A stretch of 64,000 nucleotides of DNA from Anaerolineaceae bacterium (GTDB taxonomy: Bacteria; Chloroflexota; Anaerolineae; Anaerolineales; Anaerolineaceae). This document shows positions 42,976 through 52,668 of this stretch, one piece after another (position 1 is the first letter of the stretch; the number at the start of each line of letters is the position of its first letter). The position numbers were made by a program, and so were the translations under genes. The notes under the pieces were generated by a model. The model was given only the letters and a program-made list of their open reading frames with translations. It was not told the origin of the DNA and did no database searches. Where the stretch lies: NCBI GenBank assembly GCA_016841445.1, contig JAENZD010000001.1, positions 992,001 through 1,056,000 of the forward strand, read 5' to 3'.

Positions 42976-44553
42976 ATGAAAGTTGTCAGTGTAAAGCAAA
43001 TGCAGGCGGTTGAAAGATCTGCTGATGCCGATGGTTTGAGTTATGAGAAGATGATGCGGAATGCTGGTGGGAGTTCAGCAACCTGGCTGCAATCAAATTT
43101 ACCGCTGGGTAAAGGGGTAGTTGGTCTGATAGGGTCAGGAAATAATGGCGGGGATACGATTATTGCCCTTGCATACCTTACACAGCGCGGCATTCGGACC
43201 CTCGGATTTTTGGTTAAACCCAGACCAGATGATCCTCTATTGGATGAATATATTCAATCAGGAGGCAGTATTATCGACATGTCGGAAGGTAAAAACCTTG
43301 ATATGTGCCAGGCATCTCTATTACCCGGTGTTATCATCCTGGATGGCATATTGGGAACAGGCGTAAAACTACCACTTCGAGATCCCTTACGTGAAATTAT
43401 GAGCAAGGTCAAGACGATCATTGAAAAACAGCCCAATGCGTGTGTTGTAGCTATAGATTGCCCATCAGGGCTTGACTGTGACACTGGAGATGTCTCAGAG
43501 GCGACAATAGCAGCAGATGTGACCCTTTGCATGGCGGCGGTCAAACAGGGGCTCCTGAAGCATCCTGGGCGTTCGAAAGTCGGAAAAATTCATCTCATGG
43601 ATATCGGCATAAGGCGCATTTCAGACCACATCCGGGATCAATTGCCAGAGATGATTGATAATGCCTTTGCATCATCTCATATCCTAAATAGGCCGGATGA
43701 TGGCCATAAGGGAACCTTTGGTACCTGCCTGGTCCTGGCTGGCAGCCAGAACTTCACGGGAGCAGCTTATCTTGCAGGAAAAGCTGCGTATCTTGCAGGT
43801 TGTGGGTTGGTGCATATAGCCACGTTGGAAAAGGTCCAGCAAGCGTTGGCAGGAGCGTTGGTTGAGGCAGTCTGGACGATTTTGCCATCATTAAATGGTG
43901 GTTATGATCCTGAAGGAACCGTAAAAATAAAGTCAATTATAAAAAATACTGATTCAATTGTGATAGGTCCGGGGTGGGGTTTGAATAAGGAGAATGCTGC
44001 ATTTTTAGAACGTCTGCTAGCGATTCTCCCGAAAGATATTCCAACCCTGATTGACGCTGATGGGTTGAAACTGCTCAAGCAGATCAAGGATTGGCGAACT
44101 AAACTCCCGGAGAACACCGTCCTGACACCTCATCCTGGAGAGATGTCAGAATTATCTGGAATGGGTATTGATGAAATACAGAATAATCGATGGGAAGTTA
44201 CCCGAAAATATGCAGAGGAGTGGCAAGCCACAGTAGTCTTGAAAGGTGCAGTAACAGTCATGGCTACCCCTGCGGGTGACATCTTCATCAATCCTATCAG
44301 CGATCCATCTCTGGCTACTGCAGGAAGTGGGGATGTTCTCTCTGGTGTGATTGGTGGGTTATTAGCACAAGGTCTGATTATGAGGGATGCAGTTACACTG
44401 GGCACCTGGTTCCATGGACAGGCTGGGAAAATAGCACGAGATAAAACAGGAACTGACGTCAGCGTGACTGCAGTTGAAATTCTAAATTGTCTGGGACCGG
44501 CATTTGCTAAAACAAATGAGACGTCCGTACAGGACGTCTCACCAATTTCTTAA
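42976..44553 (+). CDS. nnrD/nnrE: Bifunctional NAD(P)H-hydrate epimerase and ADP-dependent dehydratase
   Basis: This enzyme repairs hydrated NAD(P)H. The N-terminal half (residues 1-215) is the epimerase, with MKVVSVKQMQAVERSAD, GLIGSGNNGGDTIIA and the Asp in AIDCPSGLDCDTG. The C-terminal half (about 230-500) is the ribokinase-like dehydratase, with HKGTFGTCLVLAGS, VIGPGWGLN, TPHPGEMSEL and the TAGSGDVLSGVIGG catalytic loop. At 525 residues it is the usual fused length. TATAAT at 42946-42951 may be its -10. A nine-pair hairpin (44518-44540) lies within the last codons and may help termination. Confidence 0.92.
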   Translation: MKVVSVKQMQAVERSADADGLSYEKMMRNAGGSSATWLQSNLPLGKGVVGLIGSGNNGGDTIIALAYLTQRGIRTLGFLVKPRPDDPLLDEYIQSGGSIIDMSEGKNLDMCQASLLPGVIILDGILGTGVKLPLRDPLREIMSKVKTIIEKQPNACVVAIDCPSGLDCDTGDVSEATIAADVTLCMAAVKQGLLKHPGRSKVGKIHLMDIGIRRISDHIRDQLPEMIDNAFASSHILNRPDDGHKGTFGTCLVLAGSQNFTGAAYLAGKAAYLAGCGLVHIATLEKVQQALAGALVEAVWTILPSLNGGYDPEGTVKIKSIIKNTDSIVIGPGWGLNKENAAFLERLLAILPKDIPTLIDADGLKLLKQIKDWRTKLPENTVLTPHPGEMSELSGMGIDEIQNNRWEVTRKYAEEWQATVVLKGAVTVMATPAGDIFINPISDPSLATAGSGDVLSGVIGGLLAQGLIMRDAVTLGTWFHGQAGKIARDKTGTDVSVTAVEILNCLGPAFAKTNETSVQDVSPIS

Positions 44554-44586
44554 TTTAGCTAGGTAACGATCACCAAATTTTATGGA

Positions 44587-44606
44587 AAAGCTTATTATTA
44601 AGCTTT
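44587..44606 (-). terminator. Terminator-like hairpin at the end of the YtxH gene
   Basis: AAAGCTTA (44587-44594) pairs with TAAGCTTT (44599-44606). On the minus strand this overlaps the last codons and leads into TTTTCC, a weak T run. Confidence 0.5.
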
Positions 44607-44939
44607 CTTTTCTTTGGGTTTGATCGATTCGGCTAATTTTTCTCGGCTCTGCTCGATTGTCTGAGATCCTTTTTGCTTAAGTTCATCTGCTTTTTCTTTT
44701 GCAAGTTCTGACCACTCAGTGGTCTTTTGTTTTGCCTCTTCCCAGGCTTCTTCTGCACGATGGCGTGCTTCTTCAACGGTCTCCGAGGCACGATCTCGCA
44801 GTTCAATAGCCTTATCTTTTATGAGAGCGCGTGTATCTTCACCGGATTGGGGAGCAAACAATAATGCAACTGCACCACCGGTTAAACCGCCGACCAAAAA
44901 GCCTATTAAGAATGCACCGAAATCATTTTTTTCTGACAT
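44598..44939 (-). CDS. YtxH-domain membrane-associated protein
   Basis: The 113-residue product begins with one glycine-rich membrane helix (FLIGFLVGGLTGGAVALLFAP) directly followed by QSGEDTRALIKDKA. This is the YtxH pattern of small envelope proteins, often induced by general stress in bacilli. The rest is a long charged helix, probably coiled-coil, ending in Lys-rich sequence. It lies upstream of and codirectional with a DUF948-like gene, a pairing common for these two families. The molecular function is not known. Confidence 0.75.
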   Translation of the reverse strand: MSEKNDFGAFLIGFLVGGLTGGAVALLFAPQSGEDTRALIKDKAIELRDRASETVEEARHRAEEAWEEAKQKTTEWSELAKEKADELKQKGSQTIEQSREKLAESIKPKEKKA

Positions 44940-44988
44940 TTACTTTCTCCTTTATTAACTAGTCTTTGAATAATAAAAATTTCCATTA

Positions 44989-45447
44989 CTATTTTTTTGA
45001 TGGTTTTATGATACGTTTAATTTTCGCTGCAAAGGTGTTGACCTTAATAACTGGTTCAGCCAGGTTATCACTGAGAAATTGAACGGTGCCTTTGAGCGTA
45101 TTCACCGTCTCATTAGTGGAATTGATGATGGGCCGAATTTCATTTTGCAATAAATTGATCAATGTTGCTAATTGAATGATCAAGATAACCAATGTTGTCC
45201 CAATGATCAAAGAAACCAATGCAATGAAAATTATAAAAACATCTCGAATTTGTTCTGTAATTGCACTGTTATCTTCATCTAAAAAAAAGATTAATGCCAA
45301 TACTATTAAGGCGATAACAACCAGAATTCCAAGTATTGTCAATACTTTGGGGAGCAACTTCTCTTTATTTTCTTCCTGAGATGAGGCTTCTTTTTGAGAA
45401 TTTTGTTGTTTTTCGATTGCACTGTCGTTCTCAATATTCACGGTCAT
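44989..45447 (-). CDS. Membrane protein with two helices, DUF948-like
   Basis: The product (152 aa from the ATG at 45447; a TTG at 45462 would add five residues) starts with a charged Gln/Glu/Lys-rich tail. Two membrane segments follow (KVLTILGILVVIALIVLALI and FIIFIALVSLIIGTTLVILI), then a helix with NLLQNEIRPIINSTNETVNT. That helix resembles DUF948 proteins, which often accompany YtxH genes. A basic tail ends the protein. The next gene downstream encodes YtxH, so the two may act together at the envelope, but no biochemical role can be given. Confidence 0.6.
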   Translation of the reverse strand: MTVNIENDSAIEKQQNSQKEASSQEENKEKLLPKVLTILGILVVIALIVLALIFFLDEDNSAITEQIRDVFIIFIALVSLIIGTTLVILIIQLATLINLLQNEIRPIINSTNETVNTLKGTVQFLSDNLAEPVIKVNTFAAKIKRIIKPSKK

Positions 45448-45511
45448 GTTGTTATTACCCAATCAATTTGTTTTTTTAATATCATGTAAAGCAAAATTAA
45501 TTATAACGGAT

Positions 45512-46285
45512 TTACTCATCTAATGCCAATTTAATTTCTTCATCCACAAAGGTTTTTTCAGTTGCAAATAAATTAATATCCGAGAATAACCCTTTTTGCT
45601 GAGCAGAGGCATACTGTTGTTTAACCAACTCAAGAATTGCTAAGAAAAGAACGATGGCATCGATTCGATCATACCCTTGCTGGAGCAACCCACGGTAGGT
45701 TAGGTGGCTCTCCGATCTAAGAGATTGGATCAGCTCGCTGATTTTCTTCTTTATGGTTCTACGCGGGATAGCAACGACTGATGTGATTGGTGCTGCATCC
45801 TCTTCATATCGGTAAAGCGATTTGAGAAATTCGACAAGATCATTAATGGTGATGCCATTCAAATCAAGTTCTTCTTCGATCACGGGAGGCGAGGCTAACC
45901 GAATATAAGATCGTTCGCCTTTTTCCTCAAGCGTTTTCAACCATTGGGCTGTCTGCTTAACTTTGCGGTAAATTTTTAGCTGCCTGGCCAAACTTTCAGC
46001 TGGATCTTCTTCGCCTTCTTCACGTTGTGGGGGGCGTGGCAGGAGGGCTTCTGATTTAATTTGAATCAATTTCGCTGCGACGACCATAAATCCGGATACT
46101 TCAACCGCAGTTGTATCCTGCATGCGCTCAAGGTATCTCAGATAGTCATCTGTGACCTTTGCGAGGGATAGGCGAGTGATATCGAGTTCTGCCTTTGTGA
46201 TCAAGTCCAGAAGCAAGTCTAACGGGCCGTCGTAAAGATCAGTGTGAATGGTGTATTCGGAACCTTGCGTATAAATTATTGTCAT
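45512..46285 (-). CDS. scpA: Segregation and condensation protein A
   Basis: ScpA is the kleisin that bridges the two heads of the SMC dimer in chromosome condensation. The 257-residue product has the N-terminal signature HTDLYDGPLDLLLDLITKAE, a central helical region (YLRYLERMQDTTAVEVSGF) and the C-terminal winged-helix part (YDRIDAIVLFLAILELVKQQ). The length fits the family. Its partner smc begins about 900 bases away on the opposite strand. No scpB gene is next to it, although scpA and scpB are usually adjacent. Confidence 0.9.
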   Translation of the reverse strand: MTIIYTQGSEYTIHTDLYDGPLDLLLDLITKAELDITRLSLAKVTDDYLRYLERMQDTTAVEVSGFMVVAAKLIQIKSEALLPRPPQREEGEEDPAESLARQLKIYRKVKQTAQWLKTLEEKGERSYIRLASPPVIEEELDLNGITINDLVEFLKSLYRYEEDAAPITSVVAIPRRTIKKKISELIQSLRSESHLTYRGLLQQGYDRIDAIVLFLAILELVKQQYASAQQKGLFSDINLFATEKTFVDEEIKLALDE

Positions 46286-46341
46286 TTTTCTAGTCCGAGA
46301 GCAATTATACCCCTGATAAGCATAGATACCGACAATTGATT

Positions 46342-46369
46342 TTGAATTTTAGCATTTATCGGTTAAAAT
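46342..46369 (+). promoter_or_regulatory. Promoter of rnc-smc
   Basis: TTGAAT (46342-46347) and TAAAAT (46364-46369) are separated by 16 bases. The leader to the preferred rnc start is about 100 bases. Confidence 0.55.
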
Positions 46370-46475
46370 TTAGTGTTGATATTCAACAGTTATTAATTTC
46401 GATGAACTGTTGATGCGCAAGCTATTAACTAAAGATGGTTGGCGCATCGATAGTTCTGGAGAAAGGTCCAGAACA

Positions 46476-47195
46476 ATGCATGATATGTTTTCAACAGAAA
46501 CGCCTGAGCATTTCGCTAAAAGGATTGGCTTACCATTTTCAAACAGTTTCCTGGTTTCCAGGGCATTAACCCACCGATCTTACCTGAATGAAAATAAAGA
46601 CGCCATTGAGGATAATGAGCGTCTTGAATTTTTAGGGGACGCTGTTTTGGATTTTATTGTCGCTGACTGGTTATACAACCATTATCCGGAAAAACCGGAA
46701 GGAGACCTCACACGGTTGAGAGCTGCGCTGGTTCACACTGATCAGCTGGCAGAATTTGCCAGGATGATCAACATGGGAGACGCTTTAAAATTAGGAAGAG
46801 GTGAGATACAAGCGAGCGGACGAGAGCGTTCAACCCTTCTCTGTGATGCTTTTGAGGCGTTGATTGGTGCAATCTACCTTCAGGGAGGAATTGATGCTGT
46901 CAATAAATTTATGGTTCCGCTGATGGAGGAGGTCGTCGATATTATTTTGCTGAACCATTTGGATGAGGATACGAAAAGCCGTTTACAGGAATGGGCACAG
47001 GGAAATGGATTTGTCTCGCCGAAATATATGTTAATTGATGAAGAAGGACCTGACCATGACAAGAAATTTGTCATGGAAGTCAGGATTGGGAATTCACCTT
47101 ATGGCAGGGGAACAGGCTCAAGCAAGCAATCAGCCGAAAAGGCAGCTGCAAAGGAAGCATTGATTAAAATTGGTATCCTGGAGCGGGTAAATTAA
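46476..47195 (+). CDS. rnc: Ribonuclease III
   Basis: RNase III cuts double-stranded RNA in rRNA and mRNA processing. The catalytic motif ERLEFLGDAVLDFIV and the second acidic site CDAFEALIGAIYLQGG are present. A C-terminal double-stranded-RNA-binding domain follows (LQEWAQGNGFVSPKYML ... SSKQSAEKAAAKEAL). The ATG at 46476 is preferred because GAAAGG lies nine bases upstream and the length (239 aa) is typical. An ATG at 46413 would add 21 residues without a ribosome site. The stop overlaps the smc start by one base. Confidence 0.92.
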   Translation: MHDMFSTETPEHFAKRIGLPFSNSFLVSRALTHRSYLNENKDAIEDNERLEFLGDAVLDFIVADWLYNHYPEKPEGDLTRLRAALVHTDQLAEFARMINMGDALKLGRGEIQASGRERSTLLCDAFEALIGAIYLQGGIDAVNKFMVPLMEEVVDIILLNHLDEDTKSRLQEWAQGNGFVSPKYMLIDEEGPDHDKKFVMEVRIGNSPYGRGTGSSKQSAEKAAAKEALIKIGILERVN

Positions 47196-50100
47196 TGATA
47201 AAACGTTTATCATCGATTGAGCTACAGGGTATTAAGACATTTGCGACATCAACCCGGTTAGAATTTCCCGGACAGATCACTGCCATCGTTGGGCCAAATG
47301 GTTCAGGAAAATCTAATATAGCGGACAGTATCCGTTGGGTTCTCGGTGAACAATCATATTCAGTGCTGCGAGCAAAGCGCACTGAAGATATGATATTTTC
47401 CGGTTCTCAGCAGCGGCCGCGAACTGGGATGGCGTCTACGACAATCACTTTTAACAATGAAGATGGTTGGCTGCCCATTGATTACGCCGAAGTTTCGATT
47501 AGCAGACGAGCCTATCGCGACGGACAAAATGAATACATTTTGAACGGACAAAAAGTCAGGTTGAAAGATGTTTCTGAGCTGCTGTCGCACACAGGCTTGG
47601 CTGAACGAACGTATACCATCATTGGTCAGGGTTTGGTCGATGTTGCACTTGCGCTTAAACCCGATGAACGGCGAAAATTGTTTGAAGAAGCGGCTGGAAT
47701 TGGCCTTTATCAATCCCGGAAAGAAGAATCACAACGAAGGTTAGAGAAAACAAGGAAGAATCTTGATCGGGTTTTGGATATCATGACAGAAATTCGACCC
47801 CGGTTAAGGAGTTTGGAAAAGCAGGCAGCACGTTTTGATGAGTTCCAACGATTGCGAGATGACCTTGAAGAGTTATTAAGGCAATGGTATGGGTATTATT
47901 GGCACCAGAAGCAGCAGGACCTGAAGAATATTCGATCGGATTTTCAGAACCAGGAAAAGAAACTGGCAGACTTTCGTAAGAAGGATTTTGATGTTGAAAG
48001 CCAGGTTGAAGAATCTCGTCAAAAACTGCAAGCTAATCGGAAAAATTTGGAAGACGCACACCGAGAACTATCTGAACTGCACCGCCAGATGCAGCAAGCG
48101 ACCCGTGACTCTGCAATCCTTGAGGAACGGCAGCATTCAAACAATCAACAAAAAAGCAACCTCGAGATTGATATTGCTAACTTGCAGGAAGAAATCGCGG
48201 GTTACAAGCAACAGGAAAAAATTTATACGGAAGAAATAGTTCGCAGGAAAACTGAGGCTGAATCAGCAGTTGATACGTTGTCTAACATTGAACAGAAATT
48301 GGCAGAGATCACTGCGCAAAAAGAAGAATCTGAAGGTCAATTAAGCCGGATCAGGAAAGATCGCATTCGTTTAGAGACTGACCGAGTACAGCAATCAGCC
48401 CGGTTGGAGGAACTTAATAATAGGATACAGGCGTTGACGTCTGAAAATCAAAAGATCGAGGAATCCATCCTGGATTTAAACAAGGAGAGGGATGACATTT
48501 CTTTAGCATTGAAATCTCTAAAAAGTAAGTTCGAGAAAGATCAAAGAATCTTTTTGGAGACAGAAGAACAATTAACGCAATCTTCAAATAAACTTGTTCG
48601 TGAAAAATTAGAAAAAGAAACACTTGATAAGAAGATCAGCGCAAGGGAGACCGAAACCGCAAAATTAAATGCCCAGTTGGAAGTCCTTCATCAAGCCGAG
48701 GCTGCATTGAATGGTTATTCACAGGGTTCTAAGACACTCCTGGACTTTTCAAGAAAGGGCAGGTTACCTGCTGGAATTGAACCCCTCTCAAAATTCCTGT
48801 TGGTTGATGAGTTGTATGAAAAAGCCATAGGCGCTTCACTGGGTGAACTGACGGATTTGCTGATTGTGCCGGAAGCCGGCTCAGATGTCGTTATCGAATT
48901 CTTGGAGAATAAAGATAGTGAACGTGTTGCGTTGGTGTCATTAAAAGACCTCAGCCCAAATAAAAAGCGAAAATCTGTAAATGCTAGCGATGGCTTTATT
49001 GGTTATGCCAATGAGCTTGTTGAAACAAGTCAAACATACAAACCGCTTGTTGACCACTTGTTTTCTCAAATCCTTTTAGTGAAGGATAAAAAAAGCGCAG
49101 AAAGAATTCAATCTCAATTAGAAGGAGATCAAAAAGCTGTTACGTTGAGCGGGTTGGTTTTCCATGCCACAGGCGTGGTTATTTCCGGTCAGAATGCATC
49201 AGGCAAACGGATCGGACGGACGAGACAGACTGGTGAACTGCAGAAAGAGATCGAGAAAGTTTCAGCAAATATCCAGAACCTGAGAAGACAGTCGACAACG
49301 GCTGATGTATCCATAGCAGCACAACAGAAAGAAGTCGAGTCTTTAAAAGAAACCCGTCAACAAGCGCAAATAGACCTTAACAAGTCAGAAGCGGCTTTCC
49401 AAGAGGCAAGTGGGGCGAAGTCACGATTGAACGAGCGTATTTCCTGGCATAATGATCGTTTGGCAGATATTCAGAAAAATCTTACAGCGACGCAGCAGAT
49501 GATCGAAGCCGACCGCGGTGACATTGCAGAAAAAACAAAAAGAATACAAACCCTTCTTGGTGAAGAAAAGATTTTGCAAGAAAAAATTAATGAAATTCCG
49601 GTTTTTGACATACAGCAGGAATTGAACCAATGGCAAACCCATCAAGCGGTGGCAAAAAATGCTTTACTCACCTCACAGCAGCGATTTGAAGACCACCAGG
49701 GACGGTTGTCTGATATGCAGCAACACTTGGAGACTTATCATAAACGTTTAGCAGCAGTGGAAAGTTCTCTCGAAAATATTATTGAGAAGAAAGGGTTGCT
49801 GCGAGATCAAATTCAATTACTTGATCAACGTATAGAGCAGTTGGAACTGGAAAAAATTAAACCTTTGACAGGCACCGGCAGCAACCTGGAACAGCAGCTA
49901 TTGGCATTGGAAAAAAGTGAAGACCAGCAGCACCAGCAAGTCATCATCGCGGAACGTCAATATACCCAATACCAGCTTGAACTTGCTCGGCAGGAAGATC
50001 AGTTAAATAACCTGCGCGAAAAGATTGAAAGCGATTTCGGGCTGGTTTCATTTGAGTATGACCAAAAAATTGATGGACCAAGTCCGTTGCCCTATGGCGA

Positions 50101-50806
50101 TGGTTTGATCGAAGACCTTCCCAGCGTGAAAGAGCTCCCAGAAAGTATTGATGAGGATATTAAACTTCTTAAACGCCAAGTTCGCCGTCTGGGTGCGATC
50201 AACCCGGAAGCCCAACAGGAATATACCGAAGTTAAAGATCGCTATGAATTTCTTACTGAACAAGTCGCTGATCTTGAAAAAGCCAGCGAAGACCTGACAG
50301 AAGTGATCAATGAACTCGACACAATGATGGAACGAGATTTTCTCTCAACGGTTAAAGCTGTGAATAGTGAATTTAGTGTTTATTTCACACGCCTATTTAA
50401 TGGCGGTGAGGCAAAATTGATGTTTTCAGATGAAGAAAACCCTGTCGAGGGAGGTGTTGATATTGAAGCACGCTTACCTGGACGCAGACGGCAGGGTTTA
50501 GCGCTTCTTTCAGGCGGTGAGCGAAGTCTGACCGCAGTAGCGCTTGTTTTTGCACTCCTAAAGGTCTCACCAACACCATTCTGTGTACTGGATGAGGTTG
50601 ATGCAATGTTAGATGAATCCAATGTAGGACGTTTCATAGAGCTTCTGAAAGATCTTGCCCAAAACACCCAATTTGTGATCATTACGCATAATCGGAACAC
50701 TGTCCAGGCGGCGGATGTGATCTATGGTGTCACGATGGGCAGGGATTCAACCAGCCAGATGATCAGCTTAAAATTGGAAGATGTGGATGAGGCTTATCTT
50801 AAATAG
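47195..50806 (+). CDS. smc: Chromosome segregation ATPase SMC
   Basis: SMC dimers entrap DNA for chromosome organisation. The 1203-residue protein has Walker A GPNGSGKSN near residue 31 and QSYSVLRAKRTEDMIFSG. Two long coiled-coil arms (about 170-500 and 670-1010) flank a hinge (YSQGSKTLLDFSRKG to about residue 660). The C-terminal head has LLSGGERSLTAVAL and Walker B PFCVLDEVDAMLDE. The order rnc-smc is shared with many Gram-positive bacteria, but no ftsY follows. scpA on the other strand nearby supplies the kleisin. Confidence 0.95.
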   Translation: MIKRLSSIELQGIKTFATSTRLEFPGQITAIVGPNGSGKSNIADSIRWVLGEQSYSVLRAKRTEDMIFSGSQQRPRTGMASTTITFNNEDGWLPIDYAEVSISRRAYRDGQNEYILNGQKVRLKDVSELLSHTGLAERTYTIIGQGLVDVALALKPDERRKLFEEAAGIGLYQSRKEESQRRLEKTRKNLDRVLDIMTEIRPRLRSLEKQAARFDEFQRLRDDLEELLRQWYGYYWHQKQQDLKNIRSDFQNQEKKLADFRKKDFDVESQVEESRQKLQANRKNLEDAHRELSELHRQMQQATRDSAILEERQHSNNQQKSNLEIDIANLQEEIAGYKQQEKIYTEEIVRRKTEAESAVDTLSNIEQKLAEITAQKEESEGQLSRIRKDRIRLETDRVQQSARLEELNNRIQALTSENQKIEESILDLNKERDDISLALKSLKSKFEKDQRIFLETEEQLTQSSNKLVREKLEKETLDKKISARETETAKLNAQLEVLHQAEAALNGYSQGSKTLLDFSRKGRLPAGIEPLSKFLLVDELYEKAIGASLGELTDLLIVPEAGSDVVIEFLENKDSERVALVSLKDLSPNKKRKSVNASDGFIGYANELVETSQTYKPLVDHLFSQILLVKDKKSAERIQSQLEGDQKAVTLSGLVFHATGVVISGQNASGKRIGRTRQTGELQKEIEKVSANIQNLRRQSTTADVSIAAQQKEVESLKETRQQAQIDLNKSEAAFQEASGAKSRLNERISWHNDRLADIQKNLTATQQMIEADRGDIAEKTKRIQTLLGEEKILQEKINEIPVFDIQQELNQWQTHQAVAKNALLTSQQRFEDHQGRLSDMQQHLETYHKRLAAVESSLENIIEKKGLLRDQIQLLDQRIEQLELEKIKPLTGTGSNLEQQLLALEKSEDQQHQQVIIAERQYTQYQLELARQEDQLNNLREKIESDFGLVSFEYDQKIDGPSPLPYGDGLIEDLPSVKELPESIDEDIKLLKRQVRRLGAINPEAQQEYTEVKDRYEFLTEQVADLEKASEDLTEVINELDTMMERDFLSTVKAVNSEFSVYFTRLFNGGEAKLMFSDEENPVEGGVDIEARLPGRRRQGLALLSGGERSLTAVALVFALLKVSPTPFCVLDEVDAMLDESNVGRFIELLKDLAQNTQFVIITHNRNTVQAADVIYGVTMGRDSTSQMISLKLEDVDEAYLK

Positions 50807-50923
50807 ACCGGCCAATTTCAAAAACAGAATGAAAATTAACCTTCGCCGAAGGTTCCATTTGCCGGTTGCAAGGGAATTTTAACCATTTCATAAAGTGAAA
50901 TTATAAAACATGATGAATATACA

Positions 50924-50949
50924 AAAAAGCGCTCAAAAGAGCGCTTTTT
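50924..50949. terminator. Bidirectional terminator between smc and the parvulin gene
   Basis: AAAAAGCGCTC at 50924-50934 pairs perfectly with GAGCGCTTTTT at 50939-50949 around a four-A loop. The A and T runs on both sides allow termination in both directions. Confidence 0.85.
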
Positions 50950-50975
50950 AGATGACTTATTGTTACCTTTTGTGC

Positions 50976-52361
50976 TTAAGGTGTTGGTGCAGTTTGAATA
51001 AGTGCCTGGTAGATCAGCGATATCAGCTGATCCGGAACTGCCGGTGTAGTGGGAGAGTATTCAGCGTAAGTCTCATAAATCACGATATCGTCCCTTGACG
51101 TTCGAACCTCGGATAACCAATCGGTAAAATAGGATTGTTTTTCTTGCGAAAAAGTATAAGCAGGGATTTGACCTTCCTGCTTTCCAAGTACCTGGATAAG
51201 ATGGTAACCAAATTCCGTTTCAACCGGTTCACTTATTTCACCAATTTCAAGGTTGAAGGCAACTTCAGTAAATTCCGCTACCATTCGATCCCTGTTGAAC
51301 CATCCAAGGTCACCACCTTTAGAACTGTTCGATTCGTCTGTTGAATACTCAGCAGCAAGGGCGGCAAAATCTCCACCTTCATCAAGTAAGTTCAGGATTT
51401 CCAGAGCCTCATCTTCCGTCTCCACTAGGATGTGCCTTGCCCAAATTTTTTCTTCCACCGGTTCCAAATCTTTTGTTACATCTTCCATTAATTTTTCAGC
51501 TAACAAATTCACTTCAACGATTTTACGAAGATCCTCAAGTGTGAAGTTGTATGTTTGATACGATTCTTCAAACGCATCGAGGTTTTCACCATATTCCTGA
51601 GTGGTATATGGGGTGGGGGTTAGCGTAATCGTTGGTTCCGATGTAAGCGTAGGAGGAATGACCTTTGTAGGAGTTTCTGAAGGGGATGCTTCGGCTTGAA
51701 TTTGGGTTTCTTGAACCTCTTCTTCAGAAAGTGTTGCCGTAACATCAGGCGTATCCGTAGGCATCTCGGTTTGGGTGGGCGTTGATGTTGCTGTCACCAG
51801 TGCATATTGGGTCGGCGAGTACGTGGGTGTTGAGAGGATCGTTGCGGTTGGATTTGGCGTAAGCGTACCATTAGGGAAAAAGCCAAATTCTGTTTGTAGC
51901 CTTTGGTCGACTTCTTCCTCACTAACTGTTATCCCTCTTTTTTGGGCTTCTTCTCTGATCAAAATATTATCTATCAAACCATCCAAAACATCTCGGCCAA
52001 AAACATCTGGTTGCGACAGTTCTGTGACAATGGTTTGGGCTGATTGTAAGAAGGATGCCCCCATTTCTCCAAACTGCTGATAATAGGAATAGAATTGATA
52101 AGCCTGGTTTAATGCCTGGACTCGCTCATATTTCACCTGGGTTTCGAATTCCTTTACGCGTATCGTTGTTTCGCCAACTTTGGCGATTGGCGTTCGAGGT
52201 CTGATAATGAGCTGACCAATCAGACCGTAACCAACCAAACCAACGATGGCTACACCAATCACAATTGTGATGATGATAATAATGCGAGTTTGTTTTGCTT
52301 CCCGCTGTTCACGAGCAATGTGTTTCTTTGTTTTTGACTTCCTAATTTGTTTGTCTGCCAT
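50976..52361 (-). CDS. Membrane-anchored parvulin-type peptidyl-prolyl isomerase
   Basis: The 461-residue protein begins with a basic tail and one membrane helix (residues about 27-50, IIIIITIVIGVAIVGLVGYG), placing the rest outside the cytoplasm. A SurA-like helical chaperone region follows (KVGETTIRVKEFETQVKYER). Residues 165-255 are a low-complexity Thr/Pro/Ser linker. The parvulin domain spans about 310-400, with KIWARHILVETEDEA, GGDLGWFNRDRMVAEF and VETEFGYHLIQVLG. It probably assists folding of exported proteins, like PrsA or SurA. The linker inside the chaperone region is long. Confidence 0.85.
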   Translation of the reverse strand: MADKQIRKSKTKKHIAREQREAKQTRIIIIITIVIGVAIVGLVGYGLIGQLIIRPRTPIAKVGETTIRVKEFETQVKYERVQALNQAYQFYSYYQQFGEMGASFLQSAQTIVTELSQPDVFGRDVLDGLIDNILIREEAQKRGITVSEEEVDQRLQTEFGFFPNGTLTPNPTATILSTPTYSPTQYALVTATSTPTQTEMPTDTPDVTATLSEEEVQETQIQAEASPSETPTKVIPPTLTSEPTITLTPTPYTTQEYGENLDAFEESYQTYNFTLEDLRKIVEVNLLAEKLMEDVTKDLEPVEEKIWARHILVETEDEALEILNLLDEGGDFAALAAEYSTDESNSSKGGDLGWFNRDRMVAEFTEVAFNLEIGEISEPVETEFGYHLIQVLGKQEGQIPAYTFSQEKQSYFTDWLSEVRTSRDDIVIYETYAEYSPTTPAVPDQLISLIYQALIQTAPTP

Positions 52362-52394
52362 TATTTAACCTATCTAAATGCAGTATGTTGAAAT

Positions 52395-52637
52395 CTATTT
52401 GCTGTCAAATGGCAACAAAGCAACATGACGTGCGTTTTTAATTGCTTTTGCAACAGCACGTTGATGTTTGGCACAGGCACCGGTTTGGCGGCGAGGCCGA
52501 ATTTTACCAGTGTCATCAATATACCTTTTCAACAGGTTAGAATCTTTATAGTCAATTTTTAGATTTTTATCACTGCAAAATTGGCAAACTTTTGCACGGG
52601 TGTAAAAACGGTTTTCTCTATCTCTATAGTTACTCAT
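52395..52637 (-). CDS. rpsR: Ribosomal protein S18
   Basis: This small-subunit protein (80 aa) binds the platform beside S6. The conserved core [20 protein letters not shown], then [19 protein letters not shown], is present. The N-terminal part has two Cys in KVCQFC, consistent with a zinc-ligand form of S18. It is the last gene of the rpsF-ssb-rpsR operon. No rplI follows, unlike in many bacteria. Confidence 0.95.
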   Translation of the reverse strand: MSNYRDRENRFYTRAKVCQFCSDKNLKIDYKDSNLLKRYIDDTGKIRPRRQTGACAKHQRAVAKAIKNARHVALLPFDSK

Positions 52638-52668
52638 TTTATTCTCCTAAAATCATCCATCATGTCGT

